This document shows positions 53,392 through 62,840 of a stretch of 64,000 bases of DNA, in pieces. How positions within the stretch are numbered: the first letter of the stretch is position 1; every line of letters starts with the position of its first letter. A program made the translations under genes and the position numbers. This DNA comes from Parabacteroides goldsteinii (lineage in GTDB: Bacteria > Bacteroidota > Bacteroidia > Bacteroidales > Tannerellaceae): the NCBI RefSeq assembly GCF_015550595.1, contig NZ_JADNBB010000021.1:1-64000 (forward strand). The letters run 5' to 3'. The notes under the pieces were generated by a model, which saw nothing but the letters and a program-made list of their open reading frames with translations, did not search any database and was not told the DNA's origin.

Positions 53392-54948
53392 ATGGAACTC
53401 ACTCTCCCAACCCAGTTGAATGCTACCGAACCGACCGTACTCGACACGAAGGTACTCGTTGTGATCGGAGCGAATGGCGCCGGCAAAAGTTCGTTCGGTA
53501 GGGACTTGTTGGAACGTTATGCCGATAACAGTAAAAAGATATCCGGCATGCACTCGTTATTTATCAGCAGCGAAGAACCCGTTCCGGTCGAAGGCAACGA
53601 ACTCTCCCGCCTTCAGTCGATGATCGCAGAACGTATTTTTATGCCCCGCCTTTCGGAATATGAGAAACTGATCCTGCGCCTGCAAAGCGAAGAATTCGAA
53701 GCGGCCGTAAATTACAAGGAAGCCTGCAAGCTCAATCCGGACCTGCAACCGCCTGTCACCAAAATAGACCGCATCCAAGCCATCTGGGAAAAAATGTTTC
53801 CCCACAACCGCCTGGTACGGAAATCCGGTTTTATCGAACTGGCCTCGACCAGTCGCGACGGTAATTCATATACCGCCGGAAGAATGAGCGACGGCGAAAA
53901 GATCGTTTTCTACCTGGTCGGAGCCGTACTTTGTGCTGCCCCGAACGAACTGTTAGTGATCGAAGAACCCGAAATACTCCTTCACAACTCCATCAAGAAC
54001 CTGCTTTGGGACGAGATAGAAACCATGCGCCCCGATTGTACCTACATATATCTCACACACGACATCGACTTTGCCACCTCACGCCCACAAGGTAAACGGC
54101 TCTGGATAAGAGACTACAACGCCGATGCCCATACCTGGGATTACCAATTGATAGAAAGCAACGACAGCCTTCCCGAAGAAGTCTACATAGATATCCTGGG
54201 AAGCCGTAAACCGATTCTGTTCATCGAAGGCACCGACTCCAACAGTATCGACAACCGCCTCTACCCGCTTATCTTCCCCGATTATATGGTCAAGCCGATG
54301 GGCGGTTGCCAGAAAGTGATCGAAACAACGAAGGCCTTCCGCCAGCTACAGGATTTCCATACACTGGAATCGATGGGCATCGTCGACCGCGACCGCCGTA
54401 CCCGGGGAGAGATCGATTATCTGCGCGAGCAACACATCTTCGTCCCCGACGTAGCCGAAGTGGAAAACCTGTTGATGCTCGAACCCGTCATCAAAACTGT
54501 TGCCAGCCGCCTGATGAGAGATCCCGAACAAGTATTCGAACAGGTAAAAGAGAATGTAGTCAAACTGTTCGAGAAAGATATGGAGAGCCAGGTGATCCTC
54601 CATGCCAAACATCGTGTACGCAAAAAGCTCGAAACAACAGTAGACCGCAAAATCACCACCGTCGAACAACTGACCGAGCATGTGGAAAGCATCCGTTTCA
54701 ACGTCCATGTAGACGAGATATACAGCGGAATAAAAGATAAATTTATTCAATACGTCGAAACAAACGACTATAAAAACATTCTTCGGGTATATAATCAGAA
54801 AGGTATGCTCCCGCAAAGTCGCCTGTGTAACATCTGCGGTATCAGTAACAAAGAAAGTTACCTGAACCTGATCCTCTCTATACTGAAAGAAAATAAAGAG
54901 GATGCGGAAATCATCCGTTCATCCATCAAAGAATCTTTAGGGACATAA
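53392..54948 (+). CDS. fused ABC-type ATPase and DUF4435 (TOPRIM-like) protein
   Basis: A 518-residue cytoplasmic protein in two parts. The first (about 1-260) is an ABC/SMC-like ATPase: Walker A GANGAGKS (26-33), signature-like RMSDGEKIVFYLVGA, Walker B LLVIEEPEILL, and a switch histidine in YLTHDIDF. The second (about 270-500) is DUF4435, a TOPRIM-like fold, with E279 in FIEGTDSN and D332/D334 in GIVDRDRR. The same pair of domains, usually as two genes (AriA/AriB), forms the PARIS anti-phage system; OLD nucleases combine them too. It has its own promoter and no defence neighbours, so a housekeeping role is equally possible. Confidence 0.82.
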   Translation: MELTLPTQLNATEPTVLDTKVLVVIGANGAGKSSFGRDLLERYADNSKKISGMHSLFISSEEPVPVEGNELSRLQSMIAERIFMPRLSEYEKLILRLQSEEFEAAVNYKEACKLNPDLQPPVTKIDRIQAIWEKMFPHNRLVRKSGFIELASTSRDGNSYTAGRMSDGEKIVFYLVGAVLCAAPNELLVIEEPEILLHNSIKNLLWDEIETMRPDCTYIYLTHDIDFATSRPQGKRLWIRDYNADAHTWDYQLIESNDSLPEEVYIDILGSRKPILFIEGTDSNSIDNRLYPLIFPDYMVKPMGGCQKVIETTKAFRQLQDFHTLESMGIVDRDRRTRGEIDYLREQHIFVPDVAEVENLLMLEPVIKTVASRLMRDPEQVFEQVKENVVKLFEKDMESQVILHAKHRVRKKLETTVDRKITTVEQLTEHVESIRFNVHVDEIYSGIKDKFIQYVETNDYKNILRVYNQKGMLPQSRLCNICGISNKESYLNLILSILKENKEDAEIIRSSIKESLGT

Positions 54949-55045
54949 AAAGTTATCAAAAATGCGGGAAAAGTCCGTAAAAAATCGTTCTTTTGCACAT
55001 TAAAAATATCGACATTAACTGGGATAGCCCTTTTACAAAAAGAAT

Positions 55046-56812
55046 ATGCGTACACCGACACTACAATACCTCTACCTGCAAAAGCCGGTAACAATGGTTA
55101 TCATCATCTGTATAATCTCCGTACTTCCCTGGATCGGTCTGGGGGATTTCTCCACCAAAGGAGAACCACGTGAAGCATCAGTTGCTATATCCATGTTGGA
55201 ATCAGGAAATTGGGTGTTGCCCCAGGTCTATGCCAACGAGTTTGCTTACAAACCTCCTATGGCACACTGGCTGATGGCTGCTTTTTCCTACCCGCAAGGA
55301 TATGTATCAGAGTTTACTGCCCGCCTGCCGTCCGCCCTCGCTTTCATCTGTCTGATGGGATGTACACTGGTGTTTTTCGGACGAAGGATTAAATTTCAAC
55401 AGGCTTTCATAGCCACTCTCCTATTACTTACCTGTATAGAGATACACAGGGCGGCCATGACCACCCGAGTCGATATGTTACTGACCACTTTCATAGTGAT
55501 CGGCCTCTATCAGTTGTTCCGTTGGGAGGACAGGTTGGAACTGAAAGGCTTACCGATCATAATTCCTATATTACTGGGATGTGCCGTATTGACAAAAGGA
55601 CCTGTCGGTGTCATCCTTCCCCTGTTTGTATTCGGAGCTTACCTGTTAATGCTTCGTAAATACAGCTTATTGACTATTTTTAAATCGCTCCTCTATATCG
55701 GTGTATCCTCCTTATTTTTACCTTTACTGTGGTATATCGCAGCCTGGAAACAGGGAGGAGATCATTTCCTGGATGTCGTACTTGCCGAGAACTTCGGACG
55801 TTTCTTTCATCTGGACACCCCGGAAATCAGCTATGACCTGGGACATGAGAACGGTGCCTGGTACAACTTTATGACCCTGGCAGCAGGATTTATTCCCTGG
55901 ACGATCTTCTTTTTCTTCTCTCTCTTCGGACTGAAATGGCAAAAATCCAACCAGTCTTTTAAAGAGATCCTGAAAGACAGCTGGAACCGCATTCTTTCAA
56001 TGGAGAAAGAAAAGCTATTCAGCTTAGTGGCTTTGGTTTGTATCATTTTTTTCTATAGCATCCCTTCCAGCAAGAGAAGTGTGTACCTGATGCCCGCATA
56101 TCCGTTTATTGCGATATTCCTGGCACAATACGCAATTTATATTACCGAATACAGGACGAAGGTTACCCGTATATTTGCAGCATTCCTGGCCTCTGTAACA
56201 ACTGTCGTTCTGATTGCCATCGGATTGACAATGATAGGAATCATCGATCCGGTAACTATCGTATCGCAATATACAGACCGTGCAGCTACCTTGTCGCAGG
56301 TTGAAGCCGTATCGAATATGTTTTCTTATTGCAACGGCCTGACAATCTGTATTGTTATTATCGTCCTGTTGGCGCTGCTGACAGTACTTTACCAGATGTT
56401 CAAAAAGATAAACATCAAAATCCTGTATGCTACCATTGCATTGAGCTTCACAATCAATCTATTGATTGACGGCGTTATTATGCGCGGTATCCGTCAGAAT
56501 GGTTCTGCACGTCCTTTCGCAGAAAGGGTAATGAAAGAATATCCGTTGAACGAAAATAACATGTTCGTGATGAACAATCTCAGGATTTACAGAAACCTGT
56601 ACGGACTTAATTTTTACCTTGGAAACCGTTTCCATAACTTCGAACAGGAAATGCCGGAAGGAGGATTTTTCTTTGCTACCCCCAGTGATCTGGAGACAGT
56701 GATCAAAAATTACGAAGGCCAATACACATTCAGTATATTGACCTCCTCTGATTATATCATTCAAGAAATGCGACGTCCGATTCTTTTATGCAGTTTCGCA
56801 CGCGAAAAATAA
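55046..56812 (+). CDS. ArnT-like lipid-linked sugar transferase (GT-C)
   Basis: A 588-residue multi-spanning glycosyltransferase with about 12 helices. The first periplasmic loop carries the typical acidic motif GDFSTKGEPREASVA and the KPPMAHWLMA motif of the ArnT/PMT group, which use polyprenyl-phosphate sugars. E. coli ArnT adds aminoarabinose to lipid A; here the sugar and acceptor are unknown. It starts about 97 bases after the ATPase-DUF4435 gene. A near-consensus -7 element (TTCTTTTG) lies about 50 bases upstream. It ends four bases from the convergent gene. Confidence 0.87.
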   Translation: MRTPTLQYLYLQKPVTMVIIICIISVLPWIGLGDFSTKGEPREASVAISMLESGNWVLPQVYANEFAYKPPMAHWLMAAFSYPQGYVSEFTARLPSALAFICLMGCTLVFFGRRIKFQQAFIATLLLLTCIEIHRAAMTTRVDMLLTTFIVIGLYQLFRWEDRLELKGLPIIIPILLGCAVLTKGPVGVILPLFVFGAYLLMLRKYSLLTIFKSLLYIGVSSLFLPLLWYIAAWKQGGDHFLDVVLAENFGRFFHLDTPEISYDLGHENGAWYNFMTLAAGFIPWTIFFFFSLFGLKWQKSNQSFKEILKDSWNRILSMEKEKLFSLVALVCIIFFYSIPSSKRSVYLMPAYPFIAIFLAQYAIYITEYRTKVTRIFAAFLASVTTVVLIAIGLTMIGIIDPVTIVSQYTDRAATLSQVEAVSNMFSYCNGLTICIVIIVLLALLTVLYQMFKKINIKILYATIALSFTINLLIDGVIMRGIRQNGSARPFAERVMKEYPLNENNMFVMNNLRIYRNLYGLNFYLGNRFHNFEQEMPEGGFFFATPSDLETVIKNYEGQYTFSILTSSDYIIQEMRRPILLCSFAREK

Positions 56813-56815
56813 AGT

Positions 56816-58192
56816 TTATTTAAGCTCTTTAATCTTTATACTGCGGAAAGCAACCTCATCGCCATGATCCTGCAACAGGATATGTCCCTTGGGAGCTTCT
56901 CCGAAACGTCCTGCCTCGTTATATGACGGGGCAGCATATTTACTACCTTTCACTAACTCACGGAAAGCATCCGAGCCACGTTCGTATTCGAGTGTTTTAA
57001 ACCCGTTCAACCAATGTTCTACATGATTATTGGGGAACACTTTCAAAACAGCCTGATTCCAGTCTCCAACACCGTTGAAACGTTTATTCTGTGCCGGCAT
57101 CATATCATAAAGACTTGCCAGTGTACGGCTACCCGGAAAAGTTGTATACAGTTTGGCATCCGGGTGAAGCTTATCGTCCAATATCTGATATTCCAGACCA
57201 TAAGCCGATCCACTCTGTTTTTCAGCCTCTGTTACGAAATACTTGATACCACTGTTAGCCCCCGGTGTAATTTTAAATTCCACACTCAACTCAAAAGCTG
57301 CATATTCTTTATCGGAAACAATATCACCGCCGTTTGTGGACTCTCCTCCACCCGACTTCAATACGATCAGTTGTCCGTCTTCCACTTTCCAACCATGATC
57401 CGGGAAAGCCTCTTTATGAGCTCCACGCCATCCGTCGGTTGTTTTTCCATCGAACATCAAATTCCATCCATCCGCTTTTTCTGCATCTGTCAGGTAATTG
57501 GGAATACGGTTCACTTCCGGGGCTAAAGTACCCTGCATACGCTCTGCTTCCAGGTTTTCCGTTTTGATACGTATATTACGCCATTTGATCTCTTTTCCTT
57601 CCAGTTCCGTATTCTTACCGATACCATGTACCTGGAAAGCAATAAAACCTTTAGCCGTTTCATCGTCATACAGGTTAGCCGTATTGACACCATTCAGCCA
57701 GATACGGATATTATTGCCGATCGCTTCGATACGATATTTGTTCCAGTCTGTCTTTTTGTAAGCAGCCTGTCCCGGTTTGTTATCGACCAATGTCACAAGC
57801 CAGCCACGACGCGCCTCATCATACACACCACCGCTCCAAGCTCTGTCTGACGGGTCCATTTCACACTGGTAACCATGCACACGTCCGTTCTGATAGTCCG
57901 AGCGGCTCTCGCTGCGGAACTGTACTCCCGAATTCAAAGAAGAATCGCATAAGGCTTCAAACTCCAGGATAAAATCACCATATTCCTGTTCGGTAGCCAT
58001 AAAACTATTCGGCTGCCCCGTTACCGAAGTTCCTACCAGGCAACCATCCTCCACCCGATAAGGAGCTTCTCCATTTAACTGTTTGAAACCGGTAAGATCT
58101 TTACCATTGAATAACTGTTGCCAACCGTCATTCGACTGACAGGAACAAAGCAGCACAAGAGATAAGGCTGCCAATTTCAAAGTTGCTTTCAT
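56816..58192 (-). CDS. tandem DUF1080 (3-keto-disaccharide hydrolase-like) lipoprotein
   Basis: A 458-residue lipoprotein (LCSCQSN lipobox, Cys near 17-18) with two copies of the DUF1080 jelly-roll domain: about 23-195 (WQQLFNGKDLTGF) and about 240-458 (WNLMFDGKTTDGW). DUF1080 domains act in cleaving 3-keto-disaccharides in Bacteroidetes or bind carbohydrate. The two copies differ, and I cannot say which is active. It has its own promoter (58263-58270) and lies convergent to the ArnT-like gene. Confidence 0.85.
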   Translation of the reverse strand: MKATLKLAALSLVLLCSCQSNDGWQQLFNGKDLTGFKQLNGEAPYRVEDGCLVGTSVTGQPNSFMATEQEYGDFILEFEALCDSSLNSGVQFRSESRSDYQNGRVHGYQCEMDPSDRAWSGGVYDEARRGWLVTLVDNKPGQAAYKKTDWNKYRIEAIGNNIRIWLNGVNTANLYDDETAKGFIAFQVHGIGKNTELEGKEIKWRNIRIKTENLEAERMQGTLAPEVNRIPNYLTDAEKADGWNLMFDGKTTDGWRGAHKEAFPDHGWKVEDGQLIVLKSGGGESTNGGDIVSDKEYAAFELSVEFKITPGANSGIKYFVTEAEKQSGSAYGLEYQILDDKLHPDAKLYTTFPGSRTLASLYDMMPAQNKRFNGVGDWNQAVLKVFPNNHVEHWLNGFKTLEYERGSDAFRELVKGSKYAAPSYNEAGRFGEAPKGHILLQDHGDEVAFRSIKIKELK

Positions 58193-58262
58193 TCTGTTTT
58201 TCTTTTAGTATTATAAGTAAGTAAATGTATTTTCGGTATACAGACATCAGTGTGTACGAGCA

Positions 58263-58270
58263 CAAATATA
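58263..58270 (-). promoter_or_regulatory. -7 promoter element for the DUF1080 gene
   Basis: On the minus strand it reads TATATTTG, an exact match, about 70 bases before the ATG, a longer leader than most here. Confidence 0.55.
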
Positions 58271-58344
58271 GAAATTAATTTATAATGTACCAGCAAATGC
58301 ATAGCTATTTTAATAAAAAGGAATCCTTATCAAAGAAATAGATG

Positions 58345-58352
58345 TATCTTTG
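58345..58352 (+). promoter_or_regulatory. -7 promoter element for the HAD phosphatase
   Basis: TATCTTTG, an exact match, 31 bases before the ATG at 58384; it excludes a start at 58342. Confidence 0.65.
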
Positions 58353-58383
58353 TATGCAAAATGTAATCAATAAAGGTATTTCT

Positions 58384-59019
58384 ATGAAACTAAAAACGGC
58401 TCTCTTTGACTTTGACGGTGTGATAGTCGACACTGAACCTATTTATGATATTTTCTGGAATGAAGCAGGCATCCGCTACGGAACAGGTATCGATAATTTC
58501 GCCGCTGTGATCAAAGGCACTACCCTCCCCTACATAATGGATAAGTATTTTTCCGATCGTCCGGAAGAATTCCGTCAGATGGTAATTAAAGAATCGACCG
58601 AATACGAAAGCACAATGCCGCTACCGGCTATGCCCGGCTCCCTCGAATTCCTGCACTTGCTGAAAAAGAATGGTGTGCAGATGGGTCTGGTCACCAGTTC
58701 CGATAATTCAAAAGTAGAACGTGCTTTTAAATTACATCACCTGGACAACCTGTTCGACACGATCGTAACAGCCGACCGTATCACAAAAGGCAAACCCGAT
58801 CCGATGTGTTATCTGCTGGCAGCAAACGACCTGAACGTCTCTCCTGCCGACTGCATCGTCTTCGAAGACTCTTTTGCCGGCATACAAGCCGGAACAGCGG
58901 CAGGTATGCGGGTAATCGGATTAAGCACTACCAACCCGGAAGAAACGCTCAGAGATAAGGTATATGAAGTGATACCGAACTTTGAAAAGACTACTTTCGA
59001 GGATTATATGAAATGGTAA
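58384..59019 (+). CDS. HAD hydrolase, beta-phosphoglucomutase-like
   Basis: A 211-residue HAD-superfamily enzyme of the phosphatase / beta-phosphoglucomutase subgroup. It carries the nucleophile aspartates in LFDFDGVIVDTEP, motif II LVTSSD, the motif III lysine in TKGKPDP and motif IV VFEDSFAGIQAG, with the small helical cap (about 16-80). It likely acts on a sugar phosphate. The ATG at 58384 is chosen because earlier starts lie in the promoter. Confidence 0.88.
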   Translation: MKLKTALFDFDGVIVDTEPIYDIFWNEAGIRYGTGIDNFAAVIKGTTLPYIMDKYFSDRPEEFRQMVIKESTEYESTMPLPAMPGSLEFLHLLKKNGVQMGLVTSSDNSKVERAFKLHHLDNLFDTIVTADRITKGKPDPMCYLLAANDLNVSPADCIVFEDSFAGIQAGTAAGMRVIGLSTTNPEETLRDKVYEVIPNFEKTTFEDYMKW

Positions 59020-59047
59020 ACATCATTTACGACAAACTTATAGGATA

Positions 59048-59121
59048 CATATATCTTTTGACTTCAAAACATATATGCTTTGCAATCGAAACATAGGAGT
59101 TTTGAAGTCAAAAGACCTATG
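59048..59121. repeat. array of dyads at 22-bp period, second locus
   Basis: Two 30-bp dyads occur at 59048-59077 (CATATAT...ATATATG) and 59092-59121 (CATAGG...CCTATG), each with inner TTTTGA-NN-TCAAAA arms. A degenerate dyad (TATG...CATA arms) lies between them. The three centres (59062.5, 59084.5, 59106.5) are exactly 22 bp apart, as in the array at 48642. The core sequences of the first and third units are exact complements. Confidence 0.82.
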
Positions 59122-59147
59122 TTTTGCCAAACAAAGAAACAGCAACG

Positions 59148-59193
59148 AAAAAGGCCTCCCAGATGAAATAATTTTCCACCGAGAGGCCTTTTT
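59148..59193. terminator. bidirectional terminator, HAD / barrel genes
   Basis: AAAAAGGCCTC and GAGGCCTTTTT form a perfect 11-bp stem with a 24-base loop between convergent genes. Confidence 0.8.
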
Positions 59194-59214
59194 ATTTATA
59201 AAGTTATCTGTTTA

Positions 59215-59724
59215 TCAGAAATTATATCCGACGCGAACTGCCAGAATAGGCTGGTCGAAATCCTTAATGATATTATATTTAAATTCCAGACCAACAGTTA
59301 ATTGATCGGTTGCATAGACTTCACCTCCCAAACCTACGTTTGCACCGAAGCGAGTAAAGTTCTGGCTAGCCTTTATTGTTCCTAATCCGTCAAAATTGTA
59401 CTTTCCTGTTGCTTTCCAGAATGAAAGATCAAGACCTGCCAACGGATAGAAACCAAACATTTCACTCAACTTGAATACATAATGAACGTTCATATCGATA
59501 GCCCAAGCACTCAAACCATCGTCCTTCACAAAATAAGTCAACGAAGGAGCAAAACGAACTTCATCAGTAAAATTATAACGATAATCAACTCCCAACAGTG
59601 CATTGCCATTATCATTAAACCCATAACCAAGATTAAAACCGAACGACGATTGTCCCTGTTGGGTTTGTGCAAATGCACTCATGCTGATAATTGCCAGCAT
59701 ACACATAACAATTAATTTTTTCAT
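59215..59724 (-). CDS. small outer-membrane beta-barrel protein
   Basis: A 169-residue protein with a signal peptide (ends near SMSAFAQ), alternating amphipathic strands and an aromatic C-terminus AVRVGYNF, typical of eight-stranded outer-membrane barrels. It matches the size and layout of the protein at 41809-42324, with low direct similarity by eye. The function is unknown. Its promoter overlaps the stop of the upstream peptidase gene. Confidence 0.82.
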   Translation of the reverse strand: MKKLIVMCMLAIISMSAFAQTQQGQSSFGFNLGYGFNDNGNALLGVDYRYNFTDEVRFAPSLTYFVKDDGLSAWAIDMNVHYVFKLSEMFGFYPLAGLDLSFWKATGKYNFDGLGTIKASQNFTRFGANVGLGGEVYATDQLTVGLEFKYNIIKDFDQPILAVRVGYNF

Positions 59725-59754
59725 ACTCTCAATAATTTAGTTCAACATTATTCG

Positions 59755-59762
59755 CAAATATA
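59755..59762 (-). promoter_or_regulatory. -7 promoter element for the barrel gene at 59215
   Basis: On the minus strand it reads TATATTTG, an exact match, 31 bases before the ATG, directly after the peptidase stop. Confidence 0.6.
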
Positions 59763-59763
59763 A

Positions 59764-61404
59764 TTATTTTACTTTAAGTCTGTCACCGGCACTTTTTACG
59801 ATACTGCGATAGTAATCTTCATCGTAGCCAGGGAAATCAGGATATTCAGACAAACCGTAACCGTTTTGTTTGAACTGCCCATTTTCTTCTTTCTTAACGT
59901 TTCCGTCCATATATTTCACTAACAGGTATTCACCCAGCTTCTTCCAGCGGGCCGTAGCCTGATCGGCTGTCGTCGTACTGAACCAGGTAAGGAACTTTAC
60001 AGCCTCTGCCGGATTCTTTGCATACAATTCGGATGCAGCCTTATCGATAGCCGGAATTGCTTCTTTATAACTATTCTCCAACTCCTGCTGAACCGGACGG
60101 ATGTCCTTGATCATAAAACTGTATTTCGAATAAGCCTGGTTGGCTACCCAGTTATGAATCCAGAAAGCAGAGGTCCAGGAAAAATTCATGATATCCCCGT
60201 TGCCTACGCGATAACATTCAGGGGATTCCGTGATCGAACAATACAATGGAGTGAATACAGCCATATCGGCATCGTCCACACCGAACCAAAGAATTCCACC
60301 AACTGCATCCGGCAACCAGTTACGCATCTGAGGCACGATTACAAAACCGGTCTGCTGTGTTGCAATGGCACGTTCGTTGGTATATTCTTCACCATCTACC
60401 TTAAACGTCATCGGACGCCAGCGGTACGGTACTTTATAAGAACCTGCACCGGCATCGTTCGTCATATCCAGCTCCGTCCCTTCATAATGGTCGCGCATGC
60501 CGTTCTGTACATCCTGTACGGACAAAAGACGGTTAGGCTTCACATACAATGGCATCGGCTCCTTAGAAGTATCCCCTTTGATCAGATCGGTATACTTATC
60601 CATTGTGTTATCATATTTACGGAAGAAAGACCATACGCGGGCTTCACATCCTCTCAATCCACTGAAATCGTAAGGACAATAGGCTTTCTGGAAGCTGAAG
60701 TCCTTATCTTTTCCACTGAAATAACCTTTCTCACGGGCAAAAGAAACAACGTCGGGCGAATACATACAGTTCTCCTTGTCATCGAAGGGAATCTGCTGGA
60801 TACGTGACTGGTTGGCATGTGCCGAAATGCAATCGTCCGGTATACGGATAGCCACCCATACCGCTCCTTTATTGCCTGTACCCTTTCCGATCAGTTCCAT
60901 TACCCAGGCTTCATTCTTATCGGCGATAGAGAATGTTTCGCCACTGCTGTAATAGCCATGTTCCTTCACCAGGTCGGTCATTACTTTGATTGCTTCGCGT
61001 GCCGATTTGGAACGTTGCAAAGCAATATAGATCAGGCTTCCGTAGTCCATGATACCCGTAGTATCCACCAATTCCGGACGGCCGCCCCACGTACTTTCCG
61101 TGATAGCCACCTGATATTCGTTCATGTTTCCTACTACCGAATAGGTTTGTTCTACCTGCGGGATCTGTCCCAACGGTTTATTTGTATCCCATTCCCTTAC
61201 TTCCAGCATAGCCCCTTTCGGCCAGGTTGCTGCCGGCCAACGGTAGAGCTCGCCATATAAAGTATGCGAGTCTGCTGCATAACTGATCATAACCGATCCG
61301 TCGACCGATGCTTTCTTTCCAACCAGCAAACCTGTACATGCCATTGCATCCATTCCGGAAAGCAAAAGGGCGCAGGCTGCCGCGATAATCCAATTCTTTT
61401 TCAT
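59764..61404 (-). CDS. C69 family dipeptidase (Ntn hydrolase)
   Basis: A 546-residue secreted peptidase of family C69, which splits dipeptides. The signal peptide ends at MDAMA, leaving Cys23 (ACTGLLVGKKAS) as the likely N-terminal nucleophile, so signal cleavage itself could activate it. The substrate loop ADSHTLYGEL and the ITESTWGGRPEL motif are present. The ATG at 61404 is preferred, as the promoter element (61449-61456) lies in between the earlier starts. It lies ten bases after the NhaD stop. Confidence 0.88.
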   Translation of the reverse strand: MKKNWIIAAACALLLSGMDAMACTGLLVGKKASVDGSVMISYAADSHTLYGELYRWPAATWPKGAMLEVREWDTNKPLGQIPQVEQTYSVVGNMNEYQVAITESTWGGRPELVDTTGIMDYGSLIYIALQRSKSAREAIKVMTDLVKEHGYYSSGETFSIADKNEAWVMELIGKGTGNKGAVWVAIRIPDDCISAHANQSRIQQIPFDDKENCMYSPDVVSFAREKGYFSGKDKDFSFQKAYCPYDFSGLRGCEARVWSFFRKYDNTMDKYTDLIKGDTSKEPMPLYVKPNRLLSVQDVQNGMRDHYEGTELDMTNDAGAGSYKVPYRWRPMTFKVDGEEYTNERAIATQQTGFVIVPQMRNWLPDAVGGILWFGVDDADMAVFTPLYCSITESPECYRVGNGDIMNFSWTSAFWIHNWVANQAYSKYSFMIKDIRPVQQELENSYKEAIPAIDKAASELYAKNPAEAVKFLTWFSTTTADQATARWKKLGEYLLVKYMDGNVKKEENGQFKQNGYGLSEYPDFPGYDEDYYRSIVKSAGDRLKVK

Positions 61405-61414
61405 ATAAATAAGT

Positions 61415-62824
61415 TTAAGCGAATAATAGCATATATACTGCCGCACCGCAAATATAACCAATCAATGCCAGAATTGAAAATCGCTTTGTATAGTACATGA
61501 AATCGATCTTCTCCAAACCCATCACCGTTACACCGGTTGCCGAACCGATAATCAGGATACTACCACCTGTTACGGCACAGTAGGCAAGGAAAGTCCAGAA
61601 GCCGCCGTCGGCCACAAAATACTGGGCATAAGGAGCCAGATCGGCTGTCTGTTGTACCACAGGGTACATACCCATAGTAGCAGCAACCAAAGCAACGTTA
61701 TCCACACAAGACGACAGTACGCCGATAACGAAACTGATCAGATACGGATCATGTACATGTTTGTCGAGATAAGCGGACATAAGTCCCAACTGTCCGGATG
61801 TTTCCAATGCCCCTACGGCCATCAGGATACCCAGGAAGAAAAAGATGGTGGCTAAGTCTATATTGGGTAATAAGCGGGAAATACGTAACTTTTCCGATTC
61901 ATGTACGTGCAAACGGCTATACATCAGATCGGTGTAGAACCACAAGATAACCAGTCCCAGCAATACCCCCAGGAAGGGAGGCAAATTGGTCAGCATCTGG
62001 AAGACAGGAACCAATGCTAAAGAAAGCACGCCGATCACGAAAATTGTTCGACGAGCCCGGTTGGATATTTCCGGAACAAATTCGTCCGCCATTTCTTCTT
62101 CGCTCATCACACGCAACTGAGCATCTTTCTTGAAGAGCCAGAAATTGGCGATCGTGAGCGGAACCAGCATATTGACCAGTGCTGAAAGGAATACATGCGA
62201 TATCTGGTGCATCGCAGTTATATTTTTACCTACCCAAAGAAGGATGGTAGTGACATCACCGATCGGTGACCATGATCCACCGGCATTGGCAGCAATAATC
62301 ACCATACAGGCATATTTTAAACGGTCGGTCCGGTCAGGAACCAGCTTTCGGAGCACTGCCATAATCACGATGGCAGCTGCCAGGTTATCCAATAAGGCGG
62401 AAAAAAAGAAGGTTGCGAAACTAATATACCATAACAGTTTCCGTTTGTTGGCAGTCCGGATATATCCCGTAACGGCCCTGAAACCACCATGTTTGTCGAC
62501 GATATCGACGATCAGCATGGAACACATTACAAAGAATAAGGTTTCCGCCACATTACCCAGGTGATAGACAATGGAGCGGTTTGTTATGAAATTAATAAAC
62601 TGGTCTTTGGCCGGCAGGTTCGCCATTTCCGGGTTTTGTATTAAAAATTCGGCGAATAAAGGGTTAGAGCGTTCAATGAAGATGTTATAGGCGTCAAACA
62701 TCAGGATCATCCATAAAGAAATTGCCATAAAGAGGGCGGTTGCGGCTTTATTGATCTTAATCTTATCTTCAAGCGCAATTGCCAGGATGCCTGCAACAAA
62801 AATAATTGGCATTAATATAAACAT
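61415..62824 (-). CDS. nhaD: NhaD-type Na+/H+ antiporter
   Basis: A 469-residue inner-membrane antiporter with about 12-13 helices that exchanges sodium for protons. Typical NhaD motifs are AGGSWSPIGDVTTILLWVG (helix with the ion site), LLDNLAAAIVIMAVLRKL and SSCVDNVALVAATMGMYP. The alternatives are arsenite-type ArsB pumps, but the residues above fit NhaD better. The C-terminal codons hold the promoter of the downstream peptidase gene. Confidence 0.9.
   Translation of the reverse strand: MFILMPIIFVAGILAIALEDKIKINKAATALFMAISLWMILMFDAYNIFIERSNPLFAEFLIQNPEMANLPAKDQFINFITNRSIVYHLGNVAETLFFVMCSMLIVDIVDKHGGFRAVTGYIRTANKRKLLWYISFATFFFSALLDNLAAAIVIMAVLRKLVPDRTDRLKYACMVIIAANAGGSWSPIGDVTTILLWVGKNITAMHQISHVFLSALVNMLVPLTIANFWLFKKDAQLRVMSEEEMADEFVPEISNRARRTIFVIGVLSLALVPVFQMLTNLPPFLGVLLGLVILWFYTDLMYSRLHVHESEKLRISRLLPNIDLATIFFFLGILMAVGALETSGQLGLMSAYLDKHVHDPYLISFVIGVLSSCVDNVALVAATMGMYPVVQQTADLAPYAQYFVADGGFWTFLAYCAVTGGSILIIGSATGVTVMGLEKIDFMYYTKRFSILALIGYICGAAVYMLLFA
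61449..61456 (-). promoter_or_regulatory. -7 promoter element for the C69 peptidase, inside nhaD
   Basis: On the minus strand it reads TATATTTG, an exact match within the last codons of nhaD, 45 bases before the peptidase ATG. Confidence 0.5.
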
Positions 62825-62840
62825 AACTGTAATGTATTAT

